From Pseudoruminococcus_B sp937901805 (lineage in GTDB: Bacteria; Bacillota; Clostridia; Oscillospirales; Ruminococcaceae): a DNA stretch of 64,000 nucleotides. Below, piece by piece: positions 43,674-52,997 of this stretch. The notes beneath the pieces are model-generated. The model was not told the DNA's origin, ran no database searches, and saw nothing but the letters and a program-made list of their open reading frames with translations. Position numbers and translations under genes: made by a program. The first letter of the stretch is position 1; every line of letters begins with the position of its first letter. The stretch is taken from contig CAUWNS010000001.1 in assembly GCA_963560245.1 (NCBI GenBank), positions 62,001 to 126,000 on the forward strand. Reading direction: 5' to 3'.

Positions 43674-46418
43674 GTGGGCTTATTAGAAAAGATTTTCGGC
43701 AGCTACAGCTCCAAGGAACTCAAACGCATTGACCCCATCGTAAAATCCGTCCTCGCTTTAGAGGACAAGTATGCGGCAATGTCGGAAGCAGAGCTCAAGG
43801 GCATGACTGCTGTTTTAAAGGAGAGACTGGAAGACGGAGAAGACCTGGACGACATCCTGCCGGACGCATTCGCGACCTGCCGGGAGGCCTCCTGGCGCGT
43901 ACTGGGTATGAAGCATTTCCCCGTACAGATTGTCGGCGGCATTGTACTGCACCAGGGGCGTATTGCGGAGATGCGCACCGGCGAGGGAAAAACGCTGGTC
44001 GCAACCCTCCCTGCCTACCTCAATGCGTTGTCCGGAAAGGGCGTGCATATTGTCACAGTCAACGACTATTTGGCAAAACGCGACTCGGAATGGATGGGAA
44101 AAGTCTATACCTACCTCGGTTTAAAAGTCGGCTTGATTGTTCACGGGCTGGACAACGAGCAGCGCCGGCAGGCGTATAACGCCGACATCACTTACGGCAC
44201 CAACAACGAGATCGGGTTCGACTACCTGCGCGACAACATGGTCATATACAAGGAAAACCGCGTCCAGCGCCCATTTAATTTTGGTATCGTCGACGAGGTC
44301 GACTCCATCCTCATCGATGAGGCGCGCACCCCGCTGATTATCTCCGGCCCAGGGGACAAATCCACCGACATGTATACCCAGGTGGATCGGTTTGTCTGCC
44401 GCCTGAAAATGACCAAGGTGAAAGAACTCGACGATAAAGAGGATAACGATGCCCTGGAAGGCGATTACATTGTCGATGAAAAGGCAAAGACCGCGACCCT
44501 GACTAAAGCGGGTATCAAAAAGGCGGAGGAGTATTTCCACATTGACAACCTGACCGATGCGGAAAACATCACGCTCCAGCACCATATCAACCAGGCTATC
44601 CGCGCACACGGCGTCATGGTTCGGGATGTAGACTATGTCGTCAAGGACGGGGAAGTCATCATCGTCGACGAATTCACCGGGCGTCTGATGATTGGGCGCC
44701 GCTACAACGAGGGGCTGCACCAGGCCATCGAGGCAAAGGAACATGTGACCGTGGAAAAGGAATCCAAGACCCTGGCCACCATCACTTTCCAGAACCTGTT
44801 CCGCCTGTATCAAAAACTCTCCGGCATGACCGGTACCGCGCTGACCGAAGAGGATGAATTCCGAGAGATCTACAAGCTGGACGTTATCGAGATTCCGACC
44901 AACAAGCCGGTCATTCGTAAAGATCAGCCGGATATCATCTACAAAACGGAAAAAGCAAAATTCAACGCCGTTATCGAACAAATTGTAGAATGTCATGAAA
45001 AGGGGCAGCCGGTACTGGTTGGCACCGTTTCCATTGAGAAGTCCGAAATCCTCAGCCAGATGCTCAAGCGCCGCGGCGTCAAACATGAAGTGCTCAACGC
45101 AAAATACCATGAAAAAGAGGCGGAAATTGTCGCGCAGGCCGGGCACTACGGCGCAGTTACCATCGCCACCAACATGGCCGGGCGCGGTACGGATATCAAG
45201 CTCGGCGGCAACGAGGAATACATGGCAAAGGCCGACATGCGTAAACAGGGTTATTACGAAGAACTGATCAACGACGCGACCGGCTATTTTGAAACAGATG
45301 ACGAGGAAATCCTGGAAGCGCGCAAGACTTATCAGGAACTTCTGAAAAAACATAAGGCTGAAATCGAATCTGAGGCCAACCGCGTACGCAAGGCGGGAGG
45401 ACTGTACATCCTGGGTACCGAGCGCCATGAATCCAGGCGTATTGACAACCAGCTGCGCGGCCGTGCCGGCCGCCAGGGCGATCCGGGCGAAAGCCGTTTC
45501 TTCCTCTCGCTGGAGGATGATCTGCTGCGCCTGTTCGGGGGCGAACGCATCAATATGATGATGGACACCCTGAAAGTCGACGAGGATATGCCGATTGAGT
45601 CCAAGATGCTTTCCAGCACCATTGAAAGCGCCCAGAAAAAAGTAGAGGGCCGCAACTTTGGAATCCGTAAGAACGTGCTGAAATTCGACGACGTCATGAA
45701 CAAACAGCGTGAGATCATCTACAAGCAGCGTTCACAGGTGCTCGACGGCGAAGACCTCAAAGACGTGATTTCCAAGATGATCAGTGAATTCATTGCAGAG
45801 ACGGTGGACACCTATCTGACCGACACGGATATCCACGACAACTGGAATCTGGAAGGGCTGCATGACTACTTCCTGGGTTGGCTGATTTCCGATAATGAAC
45901 TGCGTTATGAAGGCGAAGAACTCGCCAATGCAGACAAAGAGGACATCAAACGGAAGCTCCAGGATAAAGCGGCCAAACTCTATGCTGAGCGGGAGGAAAA
46001 GTTCACCCCGAAAGTCATGCGGGAACTCGAACGTGTAATTCTGCTCAAAGTGGTTGATACCAAGTGGATGGATCACATCGACAATATGGAAGAGCTCAAA
46101 CGCGGCATTTATCTGCGTTCCTATGCGCAACATGATCCGGTGCAGGAATATGCCAAAGAGGGCTTTGACATGTTTGAGGAGCTGATCCACTCGATCAAAG
46201 AGGATACCTGCAAGCTGATGCTCACCATCCAGATCCGCACCAACGAAGAACCGCAGCGGGAACAGGTTGCCAAACCGACAACTGCTTCCCATGGCGGAGA
46301 TGATTCCGCTAAATCCATAAAAAAAGAACCGCGCCGGGTCAAAAAGGTCGGCCGAAACGACCCCTGCCCCTGCGGAAGCGGCAAAAAATATAAAAAATGC
46401 TGCGGCAGATTTGAATAA
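43674..46418 (+). CDS. secA: Preprotein translocase ATPase SecA
   Basis: The motor that pushes unfolded preproteins through SecYEG. The 914-residue protein has Walker A in MRTGEGKTLVA (about 99-109), DEVDSILIDEARTP (about 207-220), the second helicase domain with NMAGRGTDIKLGG and RRIDNQLRGRAGRQGD, and a C-terminal zinc-binding SEC-C motif (DPCPCGSGKKYKKCC). GTG at 43674 (VGLLEKIFG) follows AGGTGA and gives the standard N-terminus; an in-frame GTG at 43662 overlaps the ribosome site. It is monocistronic or shared with the small gene after its terminator. Confidence 0.97.
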   Translation: MGLLEKIFGSYSSKELKRIDPIVKSVLALEDKYAAMSEAELKGMTAVLKERLEDGEDLDDILPDAFATCREASWRVLGMKHFPVQIVGGIVLHQGRIAEMRTGEGKTLVATLPAYLNALSGKGVHIVTVNDYLAKRDSEWMGKVYTYLGLKVGLIVHGLDNEQRRQAYNADITYGTNNEIGFDYLRDNMVIYKENRVQRPFNFGIVDEVDSILIDEARTPLIISGPGDKSTDMYTQVDRFVCRLKMTKVKELDDKEDNDALEGDYIVDEKAKTATLTKAGIKKAEEYFHIDNLTDAENITLQHHINQAIRAHGVMVRDVDYVVKDGEVIIVDEFTGRLMIGRRYNEGLHQAIEAKEHVTVEKESKTLATITFQNLFRLYQKLSGMTGTALTEEDEFREIYKLDVIEIPTNKPVIRKDQPDIIYKTEKAKFNAVIEQIVECHEKGQPVLVGTVSIEKSEILSQMLKRRGVKHEVLNAKYHEKEAEIVAQAGHYGAVTIATNMAGRGTDIKLGGNEEYMAKADMRKQGYYEELINDATGYFETDDEEILEARKTYQELLKKHKAEIESEANRVRKAGGLYILGTERHESRRIDNQLRGRAGRQGDPGESRFFLSLEDDLLRLFGGERINMMMDTLKVDEDMPIESKMLSSTIESAQKKVEGRNFGIRKNVLKFDDVMNKQREIIYKQRSQVLDGEDLKDVISKMISEFIAETVDTYLTDTDIHDNWNLEGLHDYFLGWLISDNELRYEGEELANADKEDIKRKLQDKAAKLYAEREEKFTPKVMRELERVILLKVVDTKWMDHIDNMEELKRGIYLRSYAQHDPVQEYAKEGFDMFEELIHSIKEDTCKLMLTIQIRTNEEPQREQVAKPTTASHGGDDSAKSIKKEPRRVKKVGRNDPCPCGSGKKYKKCCGRFE

Positions 46419-46432
46419 GCAAAGCCATCCCC

Positions 46433-46467
46433 AAATACCCGCCGGAGTTCCGGCGGGTATTTTTTTA
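46433..46467 (+). terminator. Terminator of secA
   Basis: AAATACCCGCCGGA and TCCGGCGGGTATTT (46433-46446, 46449-46462) form a long stem followed by T residues, 15 bases after secA. Confidence 0.9.
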
Positions 46468-46484
46468 AGAAAAGGAATTATGCT

Positions 46485-46802
46485 ATGGATAAACAGTTAT
46501 TAAAAAAATCCATTGAATGCCAGGCACTGGTCATCGGAGGGCAGGTTTACCGTCCGCAGGTGGACGTTGTGGATTATGGAGGAACACTTTGCTATACCGC
46601 AAGGATTCCTCTGGAAAACGGGGAAACCTGTAAAGCCACTAGTTTTGAAGTAAAGCATTCCGCGGCCGAGTCCACTTCCCTGGAAGAAGTCCTTTCTCTG
46701 CTGCAGGACCGGTGTAAACTGGCCGCGGCCAGCGGCGTTTCTCCCCGCTCTTCCTGTCTGGATCAAAGGCTGACGATACAATACCAAGACTGCCTGAAAT
46801 AG
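46485..46802 (+). CDS. Small hypothetical protein
   Basis: A 105-residue protein not recognised. It begins MDKQLLKKSIECQALVIGGQ, is mixed alpha/beta with four cysteines, and has no membrane segment or signal peptide. AAGGAATT precedes its ATG. It follows the secA terminator by only 18 bases, so it is either read through from secA or has an unseen promoter. Nothing around it hints at a role. Confidence 0.55.
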   Translation: MDKQLLKKSIECQALVIGGQVYRPQVDVVDYGGTLCYTARIPLENGETCKATSFEVKHSAAESTSLEEVLSLLQDRCKLAAASGVSPRSSCLDQRLTIQYQDCLK

Positions 46803-47465
46803 GCATATGTCATTGCCTGTCTGCCGTTTTCCGTCTATAATACTTGTATAAAATTCTCCGCGGACCATTGCATTGGAAAATAGAGTTTCCACGAACCAGA
46901 GAATCCAAAGGATGGTGGACCACTTTGGAGAGAAAAACTCAAATACTCTGCCATGCTGCATCCCGGGAATCCAGAACAGGCAATTCTTCGGATTAGCTTT
47001 CACAGGATAAACTGGATGCAAGCAAGTTCCATCCTTTGGTCGACTCAGAAGGAACCCAACCTGACCATCCGTATTTGATCCATCACAAAAATACAGGAAC
47101 CGGAGAAGAGCCCTACTGTTCTTGTTCTGCTCAACATGCAAAATTCCCAATACCACTGGTATCATTTTGCACTGGGCGGCGACAATGAGGGAATCATCAG
47201 TGCAAATTCAATGGCCACCCTGGATATCCCATCGGGCTAATCGCCCATAAGCTGATGATACGGAGCGTTCGTATTATGGAAAAGTATTTCCTTTTTGGTG
47301 AAACCCTTTGGGAAAATCAACATGGCTCCTAGCGGATCAGTTTCCTTCTAAACATTTTCTTTCGTAATCGTTTCGCCGGATACATATATTAAACATATAA
47401 CGCCTTTCACATCAATTTGGCAACTGTAACCAATCTGTTATTTTGTCAGGAATGGAGGAAATCCC
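46803..47465. other. 660-base non-coding stretch before cysK with a promoter and a long inverted repeat
   Basis: A good plus-strand promoter (TTGCCT, 17 bp, TATAAT, 46813-46841) points into sequence with no convincing ORF. CCAAAGGATGG (46905-46915) and its perfect complement CCATCCTTTGG (47029-47039) are 113 bases apart, which suggests a folded RNA or a decayed element. A weak hairpin with a T run stands at about 47279-47297. No T-box or known riboswitch core was found. A minus-strand ORF across it lacks support. Confidence 0.45.
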
Positions 47466-48392
47466 ATGAAAATTTATCAGGGAATTGAAGAATTGATCGG
47501 GCACACGCCGCTTGTCCGCCTGCAAAACCTGGAAAGAAACAACGGCCTGTCCGCACAGCTGGTGATAAAACTGGAAGCATACAATCCTGCTGGGAGCGTC
47601 AAGGATCGCGCCGCACGCTCCATGCTGGAAGATGCAAGGCGTCAGGGTAAACTCAGCAAGAACACCGTCATCATCGAACCCACCAGCGGAAATACCGGCA
47701 TCGGTCTTGCTTCCTACGCCTCTGCGCTGGGGCTGCGTGTTATTCTCACCATGCCCCAAACTATGAGTGAAGAGCGCCGCAGGCTGCTGGCTGCCTATGG
47801 TGCTGAACTAGTGCTCACACCCGGCAGCGAGGGAATGGCCGGCGCTATAAAAAAAGCAGAAGAGCTGAGCAAAACCATAAAACATGCACTTTTGGCGGGA
47901 CAATTTGTTAATCCGGCCAATCCCCGGGCACACTATGAAACAACAGGGCCGGAAATCTGGGAGGATACGGACGGGCATGTGGACATCTTCGTAGCCGGCG
48001 TAGGGACAGGCGGCACCATTACAGGAACTGGACGTTATTTAAAAGAGCAAAATCCAGCCATTCAGGTAGTCGCCGTGGAACCGGAGGGTTCTCCTGTTCT
48101 ATCCGGAGGAAACGCCGGTCCTCATGGGCTGCAGGGAATCGGTGCAGGGTTTGTCCCCGAAGTACTGGATCCCTCAGTGTATGATACCCTGATGTGTGTT
48201 ACGGATGAAAAAGCTTTCCAAACCTGCCGGATAATTGCAAAGCAGGAAGGCATCCTTGTCGGAATCAGCTCTGGCGCCGCCGTTTCCGCTGCAATCCAGC
48301 TGGCCGGACAGGAGGAAAACCGCAGAAAACGGATTGTTGTTCTTTGTCCGGATTCCGGCGAACGGTATCTTTCCACGGGAATTTTTGGATAA
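47466..48392 (+). CDS. cysK: Cysteine synthase (O-acetylserine sulfhydrylase)
   Basis: A PLP enzyme that replaces the acetate of O-acetylserine with sulfide to give cysteine. The 308-residue protein carries the PLP lysine in NPAGSVKDRAA (K near 46), the substrate loop TSGNTGIGLA (about 76-85) and the phosphate loop GVGTGGTITGTG (about 179-190). ATG at 47466 follows TGGAGGAA. Its substrate is made by CysE, encoded 12 kb away in the T-box operon. A cysE-like palindromic core lies at 47385-47399. It is monocistronic as far as can be seen. Confidence 0.96.
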   Translation: MKIYQGIEELIGHTPLVRLQNLERNNGLSAQLVIKLEAYNPAGSVKDRAARSMLEDARRQGKLSKNTVIIEPTSGNTGIGLASYASALGLRVILTMPQTMSEERRRLLAAYGAELVLTPGSEGMAGAIKKAEELSKTIKHALLAGQFVNPANPRAHYETTGPEIWEDTDGHVDIFVAGVGTGGTITGTGRYLKEQNPAIQVVAVEPEGSPVLSGGNAGPHGLQGIGAGFVPEVLDPSVYDTLMCVTDEKAFQTCRIIAKQEGILVGISSGAAVSAAIQLAGQEENRRKRIVVLCPDSGERYLSTGIFG

Positions 48393-48490
48393 AGTATGAA
48401 CATTTCATGTGATTTTACCTGAATTTAATCAAACTTTACGCTTCGATATCAAGAAAATCACAAAAAATCACAGCTTTTCTTGTGCAATGA

Positions 48491-48519
48491 TTGACATCCA
48501 TTTTCGAAAAAGGTAATAT
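48491..48519 (+). promoter_or_regulatory. Consensus sigma-A promoter of the sugar transferase gene
   Basis: TTGACA (48491-48496), 17 bp, TAATAT (48514-48519), about 70 bases before the GTG start at 48593. Confidence 0.85.
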
Positions 48520-48592
48520 TAAAGCATATCTGCACCATATTTGCTGATAGTATACTGCCGTTTAGGATTCGGATGCAGCAGGAGGAATTACT

Positions 48593-49315
48593 GTGGAAAA
48601 TCGGACAATACTGACGGATGTTACTGTTCGCAGAACTTATCGAAGTAACGTTCGCGTTACCATAAAAGAGCAGGGATATACATTGACAAGAGCGCAAAAG
48701 GTATATAGTCATCTAAAACGTGTTCTGGATATTTTTCTTGCACTCATTGCAGTGATCATACTGTCTCCAGTGCTGATTGCCTGTGCAATTGCGATCAAAT
48801 GTGATTCCAAAGGACCGGCAATTTTTAAACAGAACCGTGTCGGCAAAGGCGGAAAATCGTTCCGTGTCTATAAATTCCGTACCATGAGTACGGATGCACC
48901 GGCAAACGTTGCAACTTCCGAAATGAAAAACGCGAACTGCTACATTACAAAGGTTGGAAATTTTCTGCGAAAAACCAGTCTGGATGAGCTGCCGCAGCTG
49001 TTCAATGTCCTAAAAGGCGACATGAGCCTGATTGGACCCCGTCCGCTGGTGGAAACGGAAACTGAAGTCCATGAAAAACGGATGCAGTACGGAGTGTATG
49101 CCCTGCGCCCGGGCGTCACCGGCCTTGCCCAGGTCAGCGGACGTGATTTGGTAACTATTGATGAGAAAGTCCAGTACGACCGTGAATATCTGGAAACTTT
49201 TTCCCCAATGACGGACATCAAAATTATTTTCCGCACAGTTGGGGTTGTCCTGTTTCATAAATACTATGCAGAGGGCTCGGATCTGCCTGAAAATAAAAAT
49301 AGCTCTTCTAAATAA
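48593..49315 (+). CDS. Undecaprenyl-phosphate sugar-1-phosphate transferase (priming enzyme)
   Basis: A bacterial sugar transferase (PF02397) that puts the first sugar-phosphate onto undecaprenyl phosphate to begin polysaccharide repeat units. The 240-residue protein is the short form: one membrane helix (about 45-67), then FKQNRVGKGGKSFRVYKFRT, the catalytic region KTSLDELPQLFNVLKGDMSL, IGPRP and a C-terminal RPGVTGLAQVSGR. The start is GTG at 48593, 7 bases after GGAGG. It has its own promoter and terminator and lies far from the polysaccharide operon at 12-22 kb, which lacks a primer. Confidence 0.93.
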   Translation: MENRTILTDVTVRRTYRSNVRVTIKEQGYTLTRAQKVYSHLKRVLDIFLALIAVIILSPVLIACAIAIKCDSKGPAIFKQNRVGKGGKSFRVYKFRTMSTDAPANVATSEMKNANCYITKVGNFLRKTSLDELPQLFNVLKGDMSLIGPRPLVETETEVHEKRMQYGVYALRPGVTGLAQVSGRDLVTIDEKVQYDREYLETFSPMTDIKIIFRTVGVVLFHKYYAEGSDLPENKNSSSK

Positions 49316-49329
49316 AAAGTATAAAAGTG

Positions 49330-49360
49330 AAACCCGGTATGGAATCCATACCGGGTTTTT
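49330..49360 (+). terminator. Terminator of the sugar transferase gene
   Basis: AAACCCGGTATGGA and TCCATACCGGGTTT form a 14-bp stem and run into T residues. Confidence 0.9.
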
Positions 49361-49510
49361 GGCAATTTATAACTTATAAGAGATTCAATTGTAATTTTTT
49401 TACAGATATCGCTTTACTTTCCATTCAGAGTATGCTATTTTGGACAAAACCCCTATTCTCCAACTATTTTTGTTTTCTGTACTACAGGATGCCGTAGAAA
49501 GAGGGAGTTT

Positions 49511-50962
49511 ATGCAGAAATCGATTTTTAAAAATACCTTGCTCAAAATGTTTTTGAGTCTTTTCAATATTGCCGTCCCTCTTGTCATCGGCCCCTACGTT
49601 GCCCGGCTATTTGACAGGGAACTATATGGGCGCTATAATGATGCGCTGACCATAATTTCCATCCTGATTCCGATCGCCGGATTCGGGATTTATAACTATG
49701 GTATCCGTACGATCAGCCGGATTCGGGAAGACAAAGAGAAAACTTCCCGGTTGTTTACCATATTATTTGGAATCGGCGTTTTGACAAACCTGATAGGGTT
49801 TGGGCTGTTCGTCCTGTACTTTACCCGGATGCGGGAAAATGCGGATTTTGCTATTTATGTCGCGCTCTCCATCCAAATTCCAGCCAATATTTTTTTGACA
49901 GAATGGATGAACGAAGCCTACGAAAATTACAGCTTCATTATGACAAAAACCGTGATTGTGCGCGTCTTTTATGTAGCGTCTGTCTTTCTCTTTGTCAAAG
50001 AGCCGGATGACGTCGCCATCTATGCTCTGCTGCTCTCTCTTTCCAACCTTATCAACAATTTTATCAGCTTTCTCTATCTTAAAACAAAGATCAAATTTTT
50101 CTTTTCCATCCGGTTATCTGAAATTTCCTCAATTGTCAAATCCCTGTTTTGCCTGGTGCTCATTTCCAATTCCGGGTTGTTATATACTCAATTGGATCGC
50201 CTATTTTTAAGCCGGTTCGGAGGACCTGTCATTAACGTCTCCTATTATGTGCTCTCTCAAACCCTGTTTGACACCCTGATGAGTATTATTACCCCGATTA
50301 TTTTTGTCTCGATTGCGCGGCTGTCCAAATTTCTCAGCGAGAGCAATCAGGCGGAATATCTGCGCCTTCAGGAAAAATCTTCGCGCACGTTCCTTCTGAT
50401 TGCATTCCCAATGAGTATTGGAACCGCCATGATGGGGACTTTTATCATGCAGTTCTACGGCGGATACCAATATGCAGATGCAGGGCCTGTCCTCTCTGCC
50501 TTTGCCCTGCGCGGCTTTATTCGCTGCATAGAAATCATTTTATCCAATCAGGTACTCTATCTGCATGGGCAGGAGCGCCTGATCATGCGCTTGATGTTTT
50601 TCGGCGGTATGATTAACCTGGTGCTCAATTACTGTCTGACAATCGAACAGGCCGTCACCCCGGAAAATCTGGTTGCCACAACTGCTTTTGCCGAAGCAGT
50701 ACTGGTCTTTTTCGAATACCGCACTGTAAAATCCTTGTATCCGCAATTTTCCCTGTTCTCTACCGGCTGCCGATATTACCTGCTATTCTCCCTATGTTTT
50801 CTCCCAATCCGCCGGGGAGTGTCCCTATTGGGATTGCGGTTCGCCGCAGATGGTCTTTTGACTGTAGGATTATGCATAGGTTTTTACTTCATCATGCTCT
50901 ATGCTGTAAAAGACGGGATTGTCCGTGAATATGCGGATGCCGCCCGAAAAAAATTGGGGTGA
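49511..50962 (+). CDS. Second Wzx-type oligosaccharide flippase
   Basis: A 483-residue polytopic membrane protein with about 12-14 helices, of the RfbX/Wzx type (SLFNIAVPLVIGPYVARLFD, YGRYNDALTIISILIPIAGF and GIYNYGIRTISRIRED near the start). It would flip lipid-linked oligosaccharides outward. GAGGGAG precedes the ATG. It follows the priming transferase but across a terminator, with a possible weak promoter (TTTACT, 17 bp, TATTTT with TGC) before it. No glycosyltransferases adjoin it: the foreign AT-rich island begins just downstream and may have replaced them. Confidence 0.9.
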   Translation: MQKSIFKNTLLKMFLSLFNIAVPLVIGPYVARLFDRELYGRYNDALTIISILIPIAGFGIYNYGIRTISRIREDKEKTSRLFTILFGIGVLTNLIGFGLFVLYFTRMRENADFAIYVALSIQIPANIFLTEWMNEAYENYSFIMTKTVIVRVFYVASVFLFVKEPDDVAIYALLLSLSNLINNFISFLYLKTKIKFFFSIRLSEISSIVKSLFCLVLISNSGLLYTQLDRLFLSRFGGPVINVSYYVLSQTLFDTLMSIITPIIFVSIARLSKFLSESNQAEYLRLQEKSSRTFLLIAFPMSIGTAMMGTFIMQFYGGYQYADAGPVLSAFALRGFIRCIEIILSNQVLYLHGQERLIMRLMFFGGMINLVLNYCLTIEQAVTPENLVATTAFAEAVLVFFEYRTVKSLYPQFSLFSTGCRYYLLFSLCFLPIRRGVSLLGLRFAADGLLTVGLCIGFYFIMLYAVKDGIVREYADAARKKLG

Positions 50963-51128
50963 AGGACACCAGAAAAAGGAAAACCCAAAGGGACACTTCA
51001 CATAAGGAAGTAATTTGACAACTTTATGTGTATTGCAAAAGCAGGAAGTCAAGTGATCACCTTGTTGAAGCTGATACTTCGGCGTGTAACATAACGGATT
51101 ATTAAAGGCGGTAAGGGGTGTAAGGCGA

Positions 51129-51239
51129 GGTGTAACGGAACAACTGGAAGCAAAGGATGTGGTGAGATGGGTGGGACTTATGAATAACATTCAAACCTGC
51201 GTTGATGAGATTGTATTAAGTGATATTGTGTATTCATAA
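51129..51239 (+). pseudogene. C-terminal remnant of a TnpV transposon protein
   Basis: The frame reads GVTEQLEAKDVVRWVGLMNN followed by IQTCVDEIVLSDIVYS and a stop. This matches what I recall of the end of TnpV proteins (about 115 residues) encoded on clostridial transposons, which close with a GVTEQLKA...MN-IR-A-EIV...IYS pattern. The upstream two thirds of the gene is missing or scrambled. It lies at the border between native sequence and the AT-rich island and is followed by a terminator. The match is from memory and needs a search. Confidence 0.7.
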
Positions 51240-51259
51240 TGAAATACCAGTCGAAAGGA

Positions 51260-51290
51260 AACTGCTGTCAATAGATGGCAGTTTTTCTTT
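51260..51290 (+). terminator. Terminator after the TnpV remnant
   Basis: AACTGCTGTC and GATGGCAGTT (51260-51283, two G-T pairs) with AATA loop, followed by TTTCTTTTTT. Confidence 0.75.
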
Positions 51291-51441
51291 TTTGGCAGAT
51301 ATTCAAGAAGTCATTAAGTTGCGAGTATGGTAGAAGTGGTTTAGTAGAAAAATTCAAAAATTTATAGTATGATATATAATGAGAAATTTTATTATTTGTG
51401 AATTGTTTTGGAAACGAATCTTTTGAAAGTGAACTGATAAT

Positions 51442-52305
51442 ATGGGGTTTTTAGATAAATTATTCAATAAAACGAAAACTAACAAAGAAGATTCCAAGAA
51501 ATCATCTTCATCTATGTCTAATACGAATACAATCTATGTAAATGACTCATTTTCATATTTGGGTAATGGTAAATGTAGTAGAGCATTAGATGAATTAGCT
51601 AAGATAAACATTCAAGAAGCAGATGAAGCTTTTAAGAAATGTAAGAAAGAACTACTTGATGTATTTATGAAAGATAATAATTTCATTAAATATAAAACAA
51701 ATGCATATATAAGGCTTAATAATATCGGTTTAATCGAATATATTAATCTTCAAAAAGAAGCGCATGGATCAAGAACCTTTACCTTAAATGTTTGTGTATT
51801 ACCAATTTATGTACCACATGATATATTTACCATTGGTTTTGGAGATCGTATTGGTATATTGATTAATGGGAAAGACTTTTGGTGGGATTATAAAGATTTA
51901 ATCACTTCTGAAAAAAGTTTTAAAAACATTATTCAAGCTCTTGAATTAGTTATCTTTCCTTGGTTTGAACAATATAATAGTGAAGATAAATATCAAAATG
52001 ATTTATTTAATGAAGTTGGAACAATTGGTAATAGTCGCATAAAATGGATAACATATCTTTATATTAAAAATGATGAAAGAGAAAAAGCTAAAAATTACTT
52101 AAATCAATATTTAAACTTTGATAGTCTTAATCAAGAAAGAATTGTCAATGATTTAGTTCAATTACTTGATTCTTCAAAAACAAATGAAGAAATATTGAAT
52201 GAAGCTATCTCTTATAATGTGGATAGATATAAGTTATCTAAAACTTTAAATAAAAATATTATGGTTCAATTTAATAGAAAAGTAACCATAATGAGTGAAG
52301 AATAA
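51442..52305 (+). CDS. DUF4304-like protein, candidate immunity protein
   Basis: A 287-residue cytosolic protein coded in very AT-rich DNA unlike its flanks. After a low-complexity Ser/Lys start, residues 60-170 show FMKDNNFIKYKTNAYIRLNN then LIEYINLQKEAHGSRTFTLN, WWDYK and a Trp-rich end, a layout I associate with the DUF4304 fold (small substrate-free domains common among immunity proteins). A -10 box TATAAT at 51375-51380 precedes it. It opens a four-gene set of unknowns with no toxin gene. Assignment to DUF4304 is by pattern memory; the immunity role is inference. Confidence 0.6.
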   Translation: MGFLDKLFNKTKTNKEDSKKSSSSMSNTNTIYVNDSFSYLGNGKCSRALDELAKINIQEADEAFKKCKKELLDVFMKDNNFIKYKTNAYIRLNNIGLIEYINLQKEAHGSRTFTLNVCVLPIYVPHDIFTIGFGDRIGILINGKDFWWDYKDLITSEKSFKNIIQALELVIFPWFEQYNSEDKYQNDLFNEVGTIGNSRIKWITYLYIKNDEREKAKNYLNQYLNFDSLNQERIVNDLVQLLDSSKTNEEILNEAISYNVDRYKLSKTLNKNIMVQFNRKVTIMSEE

Positions 52306-52338
52306 AAAGGTAAATTAGAAGTTATGGGGGTAAATAAT

Positions 52339-52896
52339 ATGATATTACACAATGATCTATGTAGTATAAATATCTCCACAGATACAACATACACTGTTGA
52401 ATCAACTGACAACAAACCATATGATTTGATTATAAATCCAAAAAATTTAAGACACAGTGATAATTATACAGCCTTTTCTGTACAAATAAATTTGTTCAAC
52501 AAAACAATAAATATTGTATTGATTGGAGGATTGTATAGTTATGACAAAGACTGTGCTGTGCTTGAGAATGAAATTTTAACCATCTTACAAAATAATGCTA
52601 TTATACAGTTGAATATAAACGATGGAACTATGATAAATTACAAAGAATTTGATTGTTTTGGATGTAATTACGGAATATATAGAGTACAGTACGGTTATAT
52701 CGTTTATGGAGAAATCGAAATAACTATGTTGGACTTTGAGTTCAATAAGAAATGGTCATTTTCGGGTAAAGATATATTTGTATCTATCTCAGATAAAAAA
52801 GCATTTGAGTTGTGTGAAAATTCAATTAAACTATATGATTTCGAAGACAATTTTTATGAAATTGATTTTTTAGGAAATCTGATAAGTGAAGTGTAA
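52339..52896 (+). CDS. Unknown small protein of the AT-rich island
   Basis: A 185-residue protein, mostly predicted beta strand, with no signal peptide or membrane segment. The tail ENSIKLYDFEDNFYEIDFLG is reminiscent of small immunity-type proteins that end in an LYD-x2-D-x-Y-x3-D-x2-G pattern. ATG at 52339 is preferred because GGGGGT stands 7 bases before it; an ATG at 52324 is less likely. It lies 33 bases after the DUF4304-like gene and shares its AT-rich base use. No family could be assigned. Confidence 0.55.
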   Translation: MILHNDLCSINISTDTTYTVESTDNKPYDLIINPKNLRHSDNYTAFSVQINLFNKTINIVLIGGLYSYDKDCAVLENEILTILQNNAIIQLNINDGTMINYKEFDCFGCNYGIYRVQYGYIVYGEIEITMLDFEFNKKWSFSGKDIFVSISDKKAFELCENSIKLYDFEDNFYEIDFLGNLISEV

Positions 52897-52997
52897 CATA
52901 TAGACAACTTCCAGTTTGTTAAATTAAAAGAGTTAAGAAAATTTTAATTTGTAGAGGTTATAAAAGTCATATGAACCCAAGTTTAGGAGTGAACTAA

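Noticed and set aside
44121..45428. 435-codon minus-strand ORF inside secA
   Set aside because: Fully antisense to a certain gene; product of secA codon use.
46500..47165. 221-codon minus-strand ORF across the small unknown gene and the gap before cysK
   Set aside because: No ribosome site, overlaps a better plus-strand ORF and shows no family pattern; probably chance.
50870..51190. 106-codon minus-strand ORF at the edge of the AT-rich island
   Set aside because: Overlaps the flippase end and the TnpV remnant; such reversed frames are commonly mispredicted at these remnants.
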